NCBI GenBank assembly: GCA_963573315.1
Contig: OY752143.1
Location: forward strand, 2,170,001-2,234,000
DNA: 64,000 nt
Reading direction: 5' to 3'
From: Entomortierella parvispora
Lineage: Eukaryota > Mortierellomycota > Mortierellomycetes > Mortierellales > Mortierellaceae
In this document: positions 1 to 10,427 of the stretch, one piece after another
Numbering within the stretch: position 1 is the first letter of the stretch
Layout of the letters: the number at the start of each line of letters is the position of its first letter
Translations under genes and position numbers: made by a program
Notes under the pieces: generated by a model
What the model saw: only the letters and a program-made list of their open reading frames with translations
The model's database searches: none
Told to the model about the DNA's origin: nothing

Positions 1-402
1 CAAACACTCTACGCTATACCGGATGAGGCTGTCGATCGAAGCAACTATTTAGACTTGCAAAATCACTTGCGTGATCAATACCCAGGCCGGGTCTATTTAA
101 CGAGCTATCGTGTTTTTGCAGACCTCAACGGAAAGTCCGATTCCCTTGTGGTGCGCGATGTCTTTGTGAAGATGCTGATGACCATTCGTGGAATCAGTGA
201 AGAAAAAGCGACAGAGATCGCCAAGACGTTTGGCACCCCCCGCGCTCTATTCTCGCAGCTTGATGACACCACCGTGTCGCGAACGCAATCGGACAGGAGA
301 AAGCTGTTGATGCTGTCTGGGTCGAATGTGGGCAGGAAGAAGATTGGCCCAGCACTCAGTGCCAAGGTGGCAGATATTTGGTTCTCTGACGAATACCCGT
401 AA
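1..402 (+). CDS. MUS81: MUS81 structure-specific endonuclease, C-terminal end (partial)
   Basis: The reading frame is open from base 1 and stops at TAA 400-402, so only about the last 133 residues are in the window. The protein is the catalytic subunit of the MUS81-EME1/MMS4 nuclease, which cuts 3'-flaps and branched recombination intermediates in the nucleus. The visible part covers the end of the nuclease fold (SYRVFADLNGKSDSL, then VVRDVFVKMLMTIRGISEEK) and the C-terminal helix-hairpin-helix region (RGISEEKATEIAKTFGTP, then KIGPALSAKVADIW). This matches the MUS81 tail, where 'GIS..KA..I...F.TP..L' and 'R.IGPALS..' are conserved. The catalytic ERKXXXD motif lies upstream of the window. No intron is seen in this piece. 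Identification rests on recalled family sequence. Confidence 0.9.
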   Translation, partial: QTLYAIPDEAVDRSNYLDLQNHLRDQYPGRVYLTSYRVFADLNGKSDSLVVRDVFVKMLMTIRGISEEKATEIAKTFGTPRALFSQLDDTTVSRTQSDRRKLLMLSGSNVGRKKIGPALSAKVADIWFSDEYP

Positions 403-711
403 TACACCCGTTTGCCCATCAAAGATGATGAAGCAATGAAAAAAGACACGTGACGACTCTTTTTTTTTTTTTTTTTTTTTGGCTCTGTCGCGTTGGCAGC
501 TGGCCCATGCTCGCGGGGGTGGTCCCCCTTGCCCGGCAGTGGTCACCGCCTTTTTCTCTCTTTGTATTCGTCCCTGACTCTGTACCTGCCTGCCTGCCTG
601 CCTGCCTGCTTTTGCATAGCCTATGCATGTGCATTGTTTCTCTTCTACACCATCCTTCCCATTGTTCATCGAGACCCCTGCCTCCTCGATTCGCCTGATC
701 CCTGTCCACCC
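403..711. other. Intergenic stretch with a poly-T run
   Basis: About 310 bases between the MUS81 stop and the next candidate ATG. It contains a T run of about 20 at 461-480 and a short CCTG/CTGC-rich tract around 588-610. An open frame runs through it into the next gene, but the pyrimidine-rich composition looks like a promoter or 5' UTR. No RNA gene was recognised. Confidence 0.5.
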
Positions 712-1793
712 ATGCCAGACCAAGTTCTCACCGAGGAGAACCTCGCTCTACACACAGAGCACCACAAGAAGCTGGTCCAGAAACGGGACTTTGTGGCCGA
801 GTTCATCGAGCAGCTCGTTCCCACTTCCCTTCCAAGGGTGAACCCTATCCGAGAGGCGCGATTATCCGATGAAGGCGTCGCTATACTCCGAAACATCCAG
901 CCCAAGTCAAAGAAGGACTCTGATGTGAAAGCCCCAAAGCCAGCTGTGTCTCCGCCAAAAGAGCAGTCTGCCATTACCATTACCAGCGCCAAGCTTGTTG
1001 TCAAGAAGAAACGGGCACGCAAAGAGTCGGCAGCCACTGCAACCCCCGCTATGGAAGAGCTTCAGCGATTAAGCGCACCAGCCTTAGTATTGAATAAGTC
1101 CCATCCCTCCATCGTCTACAAGGGCAAAGGAAAGCGGAGGCCACCCTCGGACGCCATAGATCTAGATGTCGAAAACTTGGCTCTAGACGATGTCGCGGAC
1201 GCAAAGGTCTACTCTACTCAAGCGAAACCAAGTCCATCAGGTACTTTCTATTTGGTCCTTTTTTTATGACTGGTTGAACGGCCAGCTAAAATGCACGTTA
1301 TTCATTTTTGACTTTACTCACCTGTCCAAAGTCATTAATGACCACAGCCATGACCTGGCCCGGCCACGGCGATCAGGGAGACTGCTTCTCGCAGCAAGCC
1401 GTCGAGGAAAGACATGATGGCCACGGTCGCCGACGGGAGCCTCTGAGGGAACGCGTCAACGAAAAGTACAGCTCTAGTCACCCCCATCGCAGACACCATC
1501 AGCCTCGTCACCAACATCGTCGCCACATCCAACGCAGCCTTTATCACCATGAACCCCCGAAGGCCCGAGCCTTGCAAGAGGCCAGGATTGCAAAGCCAAA
1601 TAGAAATAAACCTCGCAAGATCTTAACCCAAGGCTCTTTGGTCATGAACGTAAGAGTGTTGACCATCGAACAGAGATTGACAGACGTGACTAGGACTAAA
1701 TCTGGCCTTCAACTTGTGATTTCGCTTGTTAATATTACATCTAGCAGTTTGAGTCTTCAAAAATCGCCAAAGAGAGGATCACCGCAAGTTTAA
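712..1793 (+). CDS. Unrecognised basic protein, 5' exons of a multi-exon gene
   Basis: I do not recognise the family. The likely start is ATG 712 (MPDQVLTEENLALHTEHHKK). Exon 1 is 712-1240 (phase 1) and has an acidic/helical start followed by a lysine-rich, disordered part (KKKRAR, GKGKRR). The intron 1241-1347 (gtactt...ccacag) joins exon 2 at 1348-1649, a histidine/arginine-rich stretch (SSHPHRRHHQPRHQHRRH). A donor gtaaga at 1650 ends exon 2 in phase 0. Acceptors at 1744 or 1747 open a further coding-looking exon (FESSKIAKERITASLTSN). Unspliced, the exon 2 frame stops at 1793. The following exons up to 1975 could not be joined with certainty, so this and the entry at 1975-2898 may be one gene. 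A nuclear protein is possible from composition only. Confidence 0.5.
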
Positions 1794-1974
1794 CTTCTAA
1801 TATCATTAGTTTTCGATGCGTGGATCATCCTCACGTGCAAACTAACTGCGTCGATGGTATTTGGCAAAATAATTAGATCCCAGGGAACTCAGGCCGACTC
1901 GGTATTTTCAAGAAAGGAAAAGCTTCCACTAGGGTCGTCGTCAACAAGGGTAACTGTCCGTCGCAATATGAGTT

Positions 1975-2898
1975 ATGGCCGAGAGGGGAGCAGGCATTAA
2001 CTATCCGAGTTTTCTAGATCGTGGATTTTCTGAAAACTCGTTTCTCAATCGTGGAGATGATTTGCGGCAAGACGACTGCTCAGAGCCATTGAAAGCTATT
2101 ACTTCTGATTATTTCACCCCGAAGGAATCATATCTCGAGGTGGCGATGGCGTCAAATTGCAACAGTTCGAAGGATAGCGCCAATTTTGTCGGCATCAGTA
2201 GCCGACATTCAAAGCACAGTCGGGGAAAGCGAAAGAAGCGGCAGTCCAGCAACAACTCGACCCTTGACTCTCCTATAACTAGAAAGAGAGCAAGACATCA
2301 AAGAATCGGCCTATCTCTGTTTCGTTCGTCGCAGGAGGAGCAAGTCTCTCAGCTTGCAGACACGGAAGCTACGTCAATTGTCCGCGAGTTAAAAGAGAGC
2401 GTGTATGAAGACCTCGTTGATGGTGACTTGGACCGAGAAAGGTGAGTCGGTTGAATTATATCTTTTTCTGGATTCTTTCCAAAGAACTAACTATTGCAGC
2501 ACCACACTAGCCTCGAAGAAGCACACATCCCTGGTTCCTTTGGAGGATCAACTCTTCCATCGCCTTTCGAATCGACCGAGCCTTTACTTTACTATGAAAC
2601 ACTTCAAGCTCATCCCGGATGTGGCCACGCAAATATCCCTTATCCCACTCCAGCGGACTATCCTTTCCACTCAATCCTCATGCCTTCTAATGGGACTGTT
2701 GGGTGGCCCGCTCAAGTCATTGAGCCACAATCTTCATCCCTCTCAGGTAAGGATCGTCTCCAGCCTGCTGAGATGCTCGAGGGGGGACACTATTTCCAAG
2801 AAGATGGAGATTACAGCAGCGAATATATGGTTGAGGACCGTGCCCACACTCAGCCACCACGGGCGCAATTCCACTGGAGACCGCGACGTCTATATTGA
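1975..2898 (+). CDS. Unrecognised protein, two exons (possibly the 3' half of the 712 gene)
   Basis: Exon 1 is 1975-2441: ATG then AERGAGINYPSFLDRGFSEN, with a basic cluster (RGKRKKRQ) and an acidic end (LVDGDLDRE). The donor gtgagt is at 2442. The obvious acceptor gcag (2499) gives a poor reading frame. Using the next acceptor, cactag at 2510, restores a good frame (S-LEEAHIPGSFGGSTLPSPFE), which runs to the stop at 2898 and ends in RPRRLY. The frame is rich in Ser, Pro and acidic residues without a recognisable domain. Just upstream (1893 onward) a coding-looking segment reads LGIFKKGKASTRVVVNKG, so the true start may lie further upstream and be spliced in. Whether this is a separate gene is uncertain. 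Confidence 0.5.
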
Positions 2899-3135
2899 AT
2901 TGAGTACCTTTCCAGGATCCTTCAAAAAAAGCACTAAAAAAAAGAAAAAAAAAGACGCGCACGGTCACGTGCAAAATTGAGTGGCTTTGAGACTGCGTAC
3001 CAGCCTGCCAAGGTGTGTTTTGATTTTTTTCTTTTGTGAGGCGAAGCAGTTCGCTTGCATGCAACGTCTTTCCCATCGTGCTCCCTCGCCTCATTCATTG
3101 ACCGAATCGCTGCAGACCGACGCCCTCTAGCCATC

Positions 3136-6100
3136 ATGAAGGAACAAGTTCTGGAGCAGGCGCCAAAGAAGATGTAATTTACCCGTTTACGCCCTTCCCC
3201 CTTTGCTCATTACCTGTTTCAGCTATTGTCCCCCTCTCTTTCTCTTCTTTCTCTTTTTGTACTCTACCTTGGATGCTCCTTTTCCTCCGTTTCGTCCTGT
3301 CGCATCTGAGAGAACCGAACACCCCAATCATCTGAAGAATCGAACATAAGGATACCTCTAACAGAGCGTATTTTCTCGCAAATACTTAGCAAGCAGATCC
3401 AGTTTGGAGTACTGTCGCCTCAGGAGATCGTCAATGTCTCCGAGTTTGAGGTCACTCAGCGTGATCTCTATACAGTGCAAGATCGCCAACCTGTCAAATA
3501 TGGAATGCTCGATTTGAGATTGGTAAATAATAAGGGCCTCCGTCATCTTTAACTCTACAAAGAATGAATGAAGCGCGGCTTGAATGCATAATCAGGGACC
3601 AAGGACCTACGAAATAGTTTGGCTGCTGCGGTGGCGAAGAGGACACAAACAATATGAGTCATACTAACGTACACTCTATTACTACCGTAGGGAACATCGG
3701 ACAAACAAGCAACATGCGAAACCTGTGGATTGAAACAGCAGGACTGTATTGGACATTTCGCCCACATCAAACTGTGTCTGCCCGTTTTCCACATTGGATA
3801 CTTCAGAGCCGCTATCGTCATTCTTCAGAACATTTGCAAGGTACATTGTTGGACTTTTAAACAACACTCGCTCAAAAGCTGGCCCTTGGGACTGACCAGG
3901 ACTGTATCATCCCTGTGCGATGTTTCTCTGTGATAGACTTGCAGCAGGGTTTTGCTCTTGGAGAATGATCGCCGTACATACCTTAGGAGACTGCGCGCTC
4001 CTAATCTGGAGAACCTTACCCGAAAGAATGTTGTGAAGGCTGTAAACGAAAAGTGCAAGAAGGTGGTTCATTGCCCCTACTGCGAATCGATCAACGGTAT
4101 GAGCACAAGTCCGTGTTGTTTTTATAGTCGAAAAATGACTGTAATCTGTCCACTCATGACATATTTTCTTTCATTCTATAGGAACCGTCAAAAAGGTTGG
4201 TGCACTCAGGATTGTGCACGAGAAATATAGAGCGAAGAAGGTGGCAGATGACTATGAAAAGTTCAAGGACTCTTTCAGCAATGCGATCAACAGCACTCCT
4301 GAGATCAAAGCCCATGTCAACAAGGCGCAAGAAGATATGAATCCACTGAGAGTTCTGAACCTATTCAAGGCCATTACTGATGAGGTTGGTAGCCCCTGCA
4401 CTCTGTTTGCAGTGCAGTCTTTGTAGACTCCATTTTCTGATGTATTTTCTCTGTGCCTCATAGGATTGCGAGCTCTTGGGAATGAACCCTGATATCGGTA
4501 GACCAGAAATGTACCTGTGGCAGAATATTTCTGTCCCTCCCGTGTGCATTCGCCCTTCAGTTCAGCAGGACGGAGCTAGTAACGAAGACGACATCACCGT
4601 CAAACTCACTGAGGTTATCTTCACAAATGCCCACATGAAAGCTGGACTTGATGGAGGTATCGCCGTTCATAACTTGATGGTAGGGACGATAATTCTGAAG
4701 AGTCATCTGGGGTTACTGGATCACCACCATGAAGTCTAATGTCTAGTTGCCTTTCTAATGACGTAGGAACAATGGGATTTCTTGCAACTCTCCGTCGCCA
4801 TGTATATCAACAGTGAACTCCCAGGAATTTCCAACTTGCAGCCTGGAAAGCCGGTCAGAGGATTCTGTCAGAGATTGAAGGGAAAACAGGGTCGGTTCCG
4901 TGGAAATTTGTCAGGAAAGCGTGTGGATTTCTCTGGACGTACTGTCATTTCGCCTGATCCCAACTTGCGTATTGACCAGGTCGCCGTACCAGAACTGGTG
5001 GCCAAGAACTTGACCTACCCCGAGCGTGTCACCTCCCATAACATTACCCGGCTGCGCAAAGCCATCACTAACGGAACCGAGGTCCATCCCGGTGCCAACT
5101 ATGTTACCCTGGGCAACAGTAACATGAAGAAATCACTGAAGTTTGGCAATCGAGCTCAAATTGCCTCTGAGATTCAGATTGGAGATTTGGTCGAGCGCCA
5201 TTTGAACGATGGAGATGTTGTGCTTTTCAACCGTCAGCCCTCCCTGCACAAGCTCTCTATCATGGCCCATTACGCTAAGATTCGACCCTGGCGCACATTC
5301 CGTTTCAACGAGTGTGTGTGCAATCCCTATAACGCCGATTTCGACGGAGACGAAATGAACTTGCACGTTCCCCAGACTGAGGAGGCTAGGACAGAGGCCA
5401 TCGAATTGATGGGTGTCAAGAACAACTTGGTTACCCCTAGAAACGGAACGCCTCTGATTGCCGCCATTCAGGATTTCATCACAGCATCGTATCTGATCAC
5501 CCAGAAGGATCTCTTTTACGACCGCGCCCAGTTTGTCCAGATTTGCTCGTACCTAGGCGACGCTGAGATGAAGATTGATATCCCTCCTCCCGCCATTATC
5601 AAGCCCGCTATGCGTTGGACCGGCAAGCAGATCATTGGTTGTTTGCTGAAGCCGACGAGGGACTCTAAGGTCAATGTGAACTTGGAGGCCAAGACAAGAT
5701 CTTACGACAAGGCCAAGAGACCAGTCATGGACATGTGCAACAATGATGGATACCTGGTTATCTACAACAGTGAGATCATGTGCGGTGTGTTGGATAAGTC
5801 AATTGTCGGAGATGGCAACAAGAGCTCGCTCTTCTACATTGTCATGCGTGATTATGGCTCAATCGAGGCTGCCAAGTGTATGAACCGTCTTGCGAAGCTC
5901 TGTGCTCGCTGGCTGGGTACAGTCGGATTCTCGATCGGTATCAACGATGTGCAGCCTGGCGAGATTTTGGCCGCCAAGAAGAATGACCTGGTCCAAAACG
6001 CCTACGCGCACTGTGACGATCTCATTTCGCGCTCCTTGAACGGACAGCTGGAGAATCAGCCAGGTTGTGATATTGAACAGACGCTTGAATCTTTGATTTC

Positions 6101-8150
6101 TGGAGAGCTGTCTCAAGTTCGTGACAAGGTCGGAGATATCTGTTTGACGGAACTCAACAAGTACAACTCGCCCCTGATCATGGCAACCTGTGGTTCTAAG
6201 GGTATGATACAGTTATTGATGCACTATCATATGGTGTCTTCAATGAGGGATTGTTTTATTGAAGTTGAACTAACCCTTTTTTATTCTTACATTCAAATAG
6301 GTTCAAAGATTAACGTCTCTCAGATGGTTGCTTGTGTCGGTCAGCAAATTATCAGTGGAAAGCGTATTCCAAACGGATTCCAGGACAGATCGTTGCCTCA
6401 TTTCCTGAAGAACTCAAAGATCCCCCCAGCCAAGGGTTTCGTCCGCAACAGTTTCTACAGTGGTTTGACCCCTACAGAGTTTTTTTTCCACGCTGTCTCT
6501 GGTCGTGAAGGTCTGGTCGATACCGCTGTCAAGACTGCCGAGACAGGTTATATGCAACGTCGTCTGATGAAGGCTCTGGAGGATTTGACCACCCATTACG
6601 ATCTTTCGGTCCGCAACTCTGTTGGTAACATTATCCAGTTCACATACGGAAGTGACGGTTTGGACCCTGCAGTCTTGGAGGGCAACGGTACCCCTGTTTT
6701 GTTTGAGCGAAACTTTGTCAGCACTCTTCATATTCTCCCCGTGGCCCCATCCGATGTCAGATTGCTTCCTTGGCAAATCACTGAATACACAGCCAAGGTT
6801 GTGGCCACCCCAAGATGGTCCAAGAACTGTTCAAAGGAGTTCATCGACTCGGTCTTAATGTTTGTCAAGAACCACATTGCTGGCAAACTCCAGAGGATCC
6901 GTGAGGCTTACGATCTGATGTCAGGAGAACACAATCCCGGTGAAGAATACGAAGACATGGACATGGATGAGGATGTGGAGGAAGATGTGAAGAAGGTCGT
7001 CAACAACAAGATGTCGGTCACTGAACGTCAGATGGAGCGATTCCTGTATATTTGCTGGGACAAGTTCATGAAGGCTAAGATTGAGCCAGCCTCAGCTGTT
7101 GGTGCCGTCGGTGCTCAGTCGATTGGAGAGCCCGGTACTCAGATGACGCTGAAGACTTTCCATTTTGCTGGTGTTGCCTCTATGAACATTACGCTGGGAG
7201 TACCACGTATCAAGGAAATTATCAATGCGGCCAAGGTCATTGCGACGCCTATTATCACGACGCGTCTGGTTAACAACACGGATGTCAAGGCTGCTCGTAT
7301 TGTGAAAGGAAGAATTGAGAAGACGATGTTGGGCGATATTGCAGAGTTTATCGAGGAAGTTTACAAGCCGGACGAGTGCTATATTGGAGTACGTCTGGAC
7401 ATGGACGCGATTCGTCGGTTGCAGCTCGAGACAGATTTGGACGAAGTGGCCAAGGCCATTGGATTGGCTCCCAAGCTCAAGATTGGCACCAGCAATGTAC
7501 AGTCGCACAAGCCGGACCGCCTTCGCATCTATGTGACTTCGAAGGATCCCGCTGGCCCTTACTATGCGATCAAGCAATTGAAGCGCGCTTTGCCAGACAT
7601 CATCATCAAGGGCTTGCCCCAAGTGAACCGTGCTGTCATTAACGAGATCCAGGGAAGCGGCGGCAAGAAGGAGTTGCTTGTGGAAGGCTATGGTCTGCGT
7701 GACCTGATGAACACGGAAGGTGTTGTGGGCACCCAGACCCGATCCAATCACGTCATGGAGGTGTGGAAGGTTCTCGGTATCGAGGCCGCGCGTCGTACGA
7801 TTCTGGATGAAATTAAGAGTGTCATGGATTCTCACGGACTGACCATTGATCCACGCCACGTGATGTTGTTGGGTGATATCATGACATCCAAGGGCGAGGT
7901 CCTCGGTATCACTCGCTTCGGTATTGCCAAGATGAAGGACAGTGTGATGATGTTGGCTTCGTTCGAGAAGACGACAGACCACTTGTTTGAGGCGTCATTG
8001 TACTCAAAGAAGGATGCAATTGAGGGAGTCTCTGAGTGTATCATCATGGGTATCCCCATGTCGATCGGCACTGGATTGTTTAAGCTGATCAAGAGGGATG
8101 ATGCTCAGGACCGGATCCCTATTCGCCGCAAGCTGCTCTTTGACCCATAA
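3136..8150 (+). CDS. RPC1: RNA polymerase III largest subunit (RPC1/RPC160)
   Basis: This is the catalytic subunit of nuclear RNA polymerase III, which transcribes tRNA and 5S rRNA genes. Eight exons: 3136-3173, 3390-3522, 3691-3840, 3937-4096, 4182-4384, 4464-4679, 4767-6201 and 6301-8150. They give about 1,394 residues, close to human RPC1 (about 1,390). The N-terminal zinc-binding segment ([15 protein letters not shown]) and a second CxxC pair (CPYCESING) are present. The absolutely conserved metal-binding loop [10 protein letters not shown] sits near residue 489, the bridge-helix region [20 protein letters not shown] follows, and the pol III-type trigger-loop region [19 protein letters not shown] is intact. 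The N-terminus [12 protein letters not shown] and the C-terminal [19 protein letters not shown] match pol III rather than pol I or II. The intron at 6202-6300 is 99 nt with no in-frame stop, so a naive ORF reads through it. An AATAAA-like signal lies near 8216. Confidence 0.96.
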
Positions 8151-8331
8151 GAACATGTCGCGGAGTTGATGGCGTATCTCCATGACGACGACAACATCAA
8201 GTTGATTGTACAAAAAGAAAATAATAAAAAATCGATTGCATTGAACTATTGGAAAGCCCTATATTTTGTTTTCATGCATGCTGGTCGATCTTTGGCCGAC
8301 GCAGCCTGAACTGTTACACCAAGGCAGTCTA

Positions 8332-9198
8332 ATGGCAACTACACTTTGTTTTTTGTCCTCAATTTTGCCTTTGTGCCTTTTTCTCCTGCTCCACCACTTC
8401 CTCCCCTCCAATTTCCTCTTTCTCATTGAACCAGCCAGCCATACACCCTTCCTGAAAATGGACGATTATCCTGCTTGCAATATCCCTTGGTTGGGCAAAG
8501 TCGTTAGTGACTACTCCATCAGCCCTCAGCAGTACTCGAACCAGCTTACCCCTTCGAATAAAGATCCTTGGTTCCAATTTTGTTGCAAAAGTCCCTCTGG
8601 CAATTGCACCATGGGCATGCCAGAAAGCTGTCCGTACGCCTCTGCTACCTGCGGCGTCGGCAATAGTCGGTACGCCTGCTCGATCCAGCTCCACACCAAC
8701 GCGACCTCGTCCAGCTTCTGCTATCAGGACGGAATCCTTGACTACACCCGGAACTTGCCTTGTTGTCCGCCTCTGTTGAACCAATTCATGCAGCTCCCTG
8801 GGAACCAGCTCTGCGCCAGCAGCTTGAACAACATGGTCTGTTGTGTGGGCGATACAACCGATAGTTGTTCTTGGGAGGGTATCTGCTCAGGCTACACCGC
8901 GTTCGAATGCTTTGGGGCTAATAAGACAGGGATCTGTACTGGTATGGTCACCCAAGGCAAAACAACCAACTGGATCCCTTGCGCTCAAGAATACACGCTG
9001 AACTCGATGAACGAAAACTATTGTTCTCCGGTCACTGTTCCAAGTGATAACAAAACATGTGCCCTTGGAGGAAGTGGGCCGCTGGTGGGCGGCACGAGTC
9101 GGGCATCATCGTCGTCATTTTCGTTCTCGCGAACTCTGCTTGGTCTCTGGACTTTGAGCCTTGTGGAGGCCTTGTTACTGCAATCGTTGTTTCTTTAG
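8332..9198 (+). CDS. Cysteine-rich secreted protein, probably GPI-anchored
   Basis: A single exon. Start ATG 8332 gives a strongly hydrophobic leader (TLCFLSSILPLCLFLLL), about 288 residues in total; an in-frame ATG at 8458 (MDDYPACNIPWLGK) would remove it and is less likely. The body has many paired cysteines (FCCKSPSGNC, CPYASATCGVG, NLPCCPPL, NMVCCVGDTTDSC) and several N-x-S/T sites, as in an extracellular disulfide-bonded domain. The C-terminus has a small-residue/Ser-rich stretch (GGTSRASSSS) followed by a hydrophobic tail ending in LLLQSLFL, which fits a GPI-attachment signal. Position therefore suggests the cell surface. No known family is recognised. A truncated relative lies at 9761-10332. 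Confidence 0.7.
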   Translation: MATTLCFLSSILPLCLFLLLHHFLPSNFLFLIEPASHTPFLKMDDYPACNIPWLGKVVSDYSISPQQYSNQLTPSNKDPWFQFCCKSPSGNCTMGMPESCPYASATCGVGNSRYACSIQLHTNATSSSFCYQDGILDYTRNLPCCPPLLNQFMQLPGNQLCASSLNNMVCCVGDTTDSCSWEGICSGYTAFECFGANKTGICTGMVTQGKTTNWIPCAQEYTLNSMNENYCSPVTVPSDNKTCALGGSGPLVGGTSRASSSSFSFSRTLLGLWTLSLVEALLLQSLFL

Positions 9199-9760
9199 AC
9201 CAGACAGATCTGTTCTCCATTTATTTTCGAAATGAAGACTTGAAGTTTACTTCCTTATTTCCATTCCCAAGCGAGAAGAGTGTGTCTATTCCCGGGGGAT
9301 CTTTGCGTGCTGAGAGTTCGAGACAAAGTCCAAATGGCTAGCTCAGTTCCTTTTAGGATGAGGTTATTTTTTTTTTTGTTTGTTTGATGTTGGTTTGTTG
9401 TTGCACTGCCTCTTCATCATTCTCATCATCATTTTCCTCCCGTCGGCATGTTGGATTTCGGAGCCCTGCGGTGGGTGTCCATCCTGAAAGGTAATTGGTC
9501 AAACGAAACAAGTCCACGGACTTGCGGTCAAAAAACGCGACTCTCCAGGGGGCTTTGTCTCGACTCTTTGCCGTTGTGCTTAGGGACAAAGTTTCCTTTT
9601 TGTAGAGGCGACCTGCGGTTACTGAAAAGTTCGAGAGAGGCTGGTGCGTCAGGGAAATGTCGCACAATCTGCACGCCGCCTTCAATAAGGTTCCCAAATC
9701 TTCGACTGTTGGAGGACAAGCAAACCGTGGAAAACATCCCAAAGGGCTCAATGCTTTTGA

Positions 9761-10332
9761 ACATGGGCCGAGAACTCTCCCCGGCCAGTCTCTTTACCAA
9801 TCAACGCTTCCCCTCTCATCAGTATTTCTTTTCTTTCACCACAACCCGATCCTGTCGTTTATTCTGGGAGCTGGAAAGGATCTGCTGGCAACAGTCAGGT
9901 GTGTTGTACTGACTCTTATGATGCCGGCCCCTTTGAATGGGCTTTGACCTGCGTGGAGTACGAGTCTATCGGGTGTCTTGGAGGCGACAAGACCGCCAAC
10001 GAGTTTACCTTGGGAAGCAGGGGAGGGAGCGATTGCGCTGCTGCCACAGCCCCTGATTCGGGATGCACCCTTGGAGGAACTGGACGTTTGTGCGTTCCAA
10101 GTACCGACATCACGGCTGTTCCTTCACCCAGCTTGCTGGCAACGTCAACGGCCTCATGGCTTCTGGTCCGTCACCGTCCGTGACCAATCCCTCGGTGACA
10201 GGACCTGAAATTGGAAAGCTCATCTCCACGAGCTCAGGTGAAAAAAGTGCGTCGATCAACAAGAAGGGGATCCTAACCTTGTGTGCCCTGGCGCCACTGT
10301 TGTCGCAGCTTTTGTTTTTGTCAATCGAGTGA
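9761..10332 (+). pseudogene. Truncated or broken relative of the 8332-9198 gene
   Basis: One open frame after the TGA at 9758-9760 reads GSWKGSAGNSQVCCTDSYD and continues through ALTCVEYESIGCLGGDKT to CTLGGTG. It resembles the second half of the upstream cysteine-rich protein (VCC.D..D, C.GA.KT, CALGGSG). A second frame, ending at 10332, gives a Ser-rich stretch and a hydrophobic GPI-like tail (ILTLCALAPLLSQLLFL). I found no start Met or signal peptide in frame, and no phase-compatible GT-AG pair joins the two frames around 10086-10132. A remnant of a tandem duplicate is the simplest reading. An intact gene with a missed upstream exon remains possible. The large inverted repeat begins only about 95 bases downstream. 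Confidence 0.5.
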
Positions 10333-10427
10333 ATTTCCACGTTTCTTCGATGTCTTTCCACTTGGAACATTGTGCTTTGCAATTATACCTTCTTTTATTT
10401 CTTCATATCAAAAACCAAAAAAAAACG

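Noticed and set aside
1335-1577. Hydrophobic minus-strand ORF
   Set aside because: It is antisense to the His/Arg-rich exon at 1348-1649; the composition is explained by the sense codons.
7092-7982. 296-codon minus-strand ORF
   Set aside because: It is antisense to the conserved C-terminal part of the RNA polymerase III subunit.
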